A DNA stretch of 5,984 nt from an uncultured Lachnospiraceae bacterium (lineage in GTDB: Bacteria > Bacillota > Clostridia > Lachnospirales > Lachnospiraceae), in assembly GCA_946611525.1 (NCBI GenBank), contig CAMODS010000088.1, forward strand, positions 1-5,984. The letters are read 5' to 3'. This document shows positions 4,825 to 5,984 of the stretch, piece by piece. The notes under the pieces are model-generated. The model saw nothing but the letters and a program-made list of their open reading frames with translations, searched no databases and had not been told where the DNA came from. Numbering within the stretch: position 1 is the first letter of the stretch; each line of letters starts with the position of its first letter. The position numbers were made by a program, and so were the translations under genes.

Positions 4825-5984
4825 TTAATTAAGCTTCTCAAGATGCCAGATCTCGTCCACGTACTCCTGGATGGTACGGTCGGATGAGAACTTGCCTACG
4901 TTTGCCACGTTGAGCATAGCCTTCTTTGCCCAAAGTGCCTCGTCACGGTACACCTTCTCGATCTTTTCATGGGTCTCGGCGTATGAACGGAAGTCTAAAA
5001 GGTTAAAGTATGTGTCGGCATACTGTGTGCACTCAGTATTAAGGAGTGAGTTGTAGAGGTCTCTGAACATCTCGGGATCATTGGGGCTATAGAAGCCGTT
5101 GATAAGCTGCATCAACACCTTTCTGATATCCTGATCGTTGTTGAAGATCTCCATGGGATCGTAGTCTCTTGCCTTTTCGTGAGCGATGACCTCGTCGGCA
5201 CTCATACCAAAGATGAAAGCATTGTCCTCGCCCATCTCCTGAACCATCTCCACATTGGCTCCGTCCATGGTACCTATGGTAAGGGCACCGTTTAACATGA
5301 ACTTCATGTTACCGGTTCCTGAGGCCTCCTTTGAAGCCGTGGAAATCTGCTCTGATACATCTGCTGCCGCAAAGATCCACTCCGCGTTACTTACTCGATA
5401 ATCCTCAATGAACACGACCTTGATCTTGCCCTGGATGGAAGGATCGTTGTTGATCACAGCTGCCACGTTATTAATAAGCTGGATGGTAAGCTTTGCTATA
5501 CGATAGCCGGCCGCAGCCTTTGCTCCGAAGATAAAGGTCTGGGGATAAAACTCTCTCTCGGGATGCTCCTTGATCTCATTGTAGAGATACATTACGTGCA
5601 GGATGTTAAGAAGCTGTCTCTTGTACTCATGGAGACGCTTGACCTGTACATCAAAGATGGATCTGGGATCCACCTCTACCCCGTTGTGATCCTTGATATA
5701 TTTTGCCAGACGAACCTTGTTTTTATACTTGATATTCATGAACTCCTGCTGAGCCCTGGTGTCGTCAGCATATACCTCAAGCTTCTTCATCTGGTACAGA
5801 TCGGTGATCCACTCGGGTCCGATATGGTCTGTAACCCATGATGCCAAAAGTGGATTGCCGTGGAGCAAAAATCTCCTCTGGGTGATACCGTTGGTCTTGT
5901 TGTTGAACTTTGCGGGATACATATCGTAAAAGTCCTTAAGGGACTGCTTTTTAAGTATCTCCGTATGAAGTGCAGCCACGCCGT
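4825..5984 (-). CDS. glgP: Glycogen/starch phosphorylase, C-terminal part, cut by window edge
   Basis: This GT35 enzyme uses phosphate to release glucose-1-phosphate from the ends of stored glycogen or other alpha-1,4-glucans in the cytoplasm. About 386 codons are visible against a usual length near 800-830, so roughly the N-terminal half lies beyond the right edge. The GTG at 5979 is an internal Val, not a start: the frame reads G-V-A-A-L-H-T, which fits the conserved family segment NGVAALH. Counting from that Val, landmarks are NNKTNGITQRR (26-36), FDVQVKRLHEYKRQLLN (109-125), and the pyridoxal-phosphate site GTGNMKF (221-227) with Lys226 as the Schiff-base lysine. GALTIGTMDGANVEM (231-245) and the terminal GKFSSDRTI (362-370) follow. 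No key residue is missing. The stop is 27 bp before the pilB-like gene, suggesting a shared transcript. Confidence 0.96.
   Translation of the reverse strand, partial: GVAALHTEILKKQSLKDFYDMYPAKFNNKTNGITQRRFLLHGNPLLASWVTDHIGPEWITDLYQMKKLEVYADDTRAQQEFMNIKYKNKVRLAKYIKDHNGVEVDPRSIFDVQVKRLHEYKRQLLNILHVMYLYNEIKEHPEREFYPQTFIFGAKAAAGYRIAKLTIQLINNVAAVINNDPSIQGKIKVVFIEDYRVSNAEWIFAAADVSEQISTASKEASGTGNMKFMLNGALTIGTMDGANVEMVQEMGEDNAFIFGMSADEVIAHEKARDYDPMEIFNNDQDIRKVLMQLINGFYSPNDPEMFRDLYNSLLNTECTQYADTYFNLLDFRSYAETHEKIEKVYRDEALWAKKAMLNVANVGKFSSDRTIQEYVDEIWHLEKLN

Noticed and set aside
4871..5841. Open frames on the plus strand at 4871-5056 and 5563-5841
   Set aside because: They are antisense to conserved glycogen phosphorylase sequence and have no start signals.
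5977..5979. GTG at 5979 as the start of the glycogen phosphorylase gene
   Set aside because: The frame continues to the window edge and the residues around the GTG match an internal conserved segment, so the gene is cut, not truncated in the cell.

Overview
This window reads as ordinary chromosome from a Gram-positive, Clostridia-type bacterium. A Lachnospiraceae member such as a Butyrivibrio-like organism is plausible. The inference rests on strong AGGAGG-type ribosome sites, the style of the membrane/PAS-like/GGDEF protein with a D-T-N-N-L-K metal site, and the clostridial flavour of the glycogen phosphorylase and PilB-like proteins. The genus is not settled. Every credible gene lies on the minus strand, so transcription runs from high to low coordinates.

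Layout in transcription order. (1) 5984-4825: the C-terminal half of glycogen phosphorylase (glgP), cut by the window edge. (2) Only 27 bp later, 4797-3088: a complete PilB/GspE-type secretion ATPase with an N-terminal MshEN-like domain. (3) 3057-2872: a 61-residue protein I do not recognise, followed at once by a hairpin terminator (2830-2859). (4) 2749-731: a 672-residue membrane diguanylate cyclase with two duplicated PAS-like domains. Its stop overlaps, by ATGA, the start of (5) 734-435: a 99-residue STAS-domain protein of the anti-sigma-factor-antagonist type. A good intrinsic terminator follows (397-425). (6) From 273 to the left edge: the first 91 residues of a secreted, probably surface-located, beta-helix-like protein. 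Its upstream region carries a tandem 11-bp direct repeat.

The most interesting reading is a local cyclic-di-GMP circuit. The cyclase (intact GGDEF, no RxxD inhibitory site) makes the messenger. The neighbouring ATPase carries the two 24-residue MshEN motifs with a 5-residue spacer that bind c-di-GMP in MshE/PilB proteins. The STAS protein is translationally coupled to the cyclase and could control it by partner switching, as HsbA and SiaC do for HsbD and SiaD in Pseudomonas. The parts are well supported by sequence; the wiring between them is inference. I see no RNA genes, CRISPR arrays, insertion sequences or phage remnants. The two longest non-coding gaps are 161 bp (274-434) and 122 bp (2750-2871), and both are described below.
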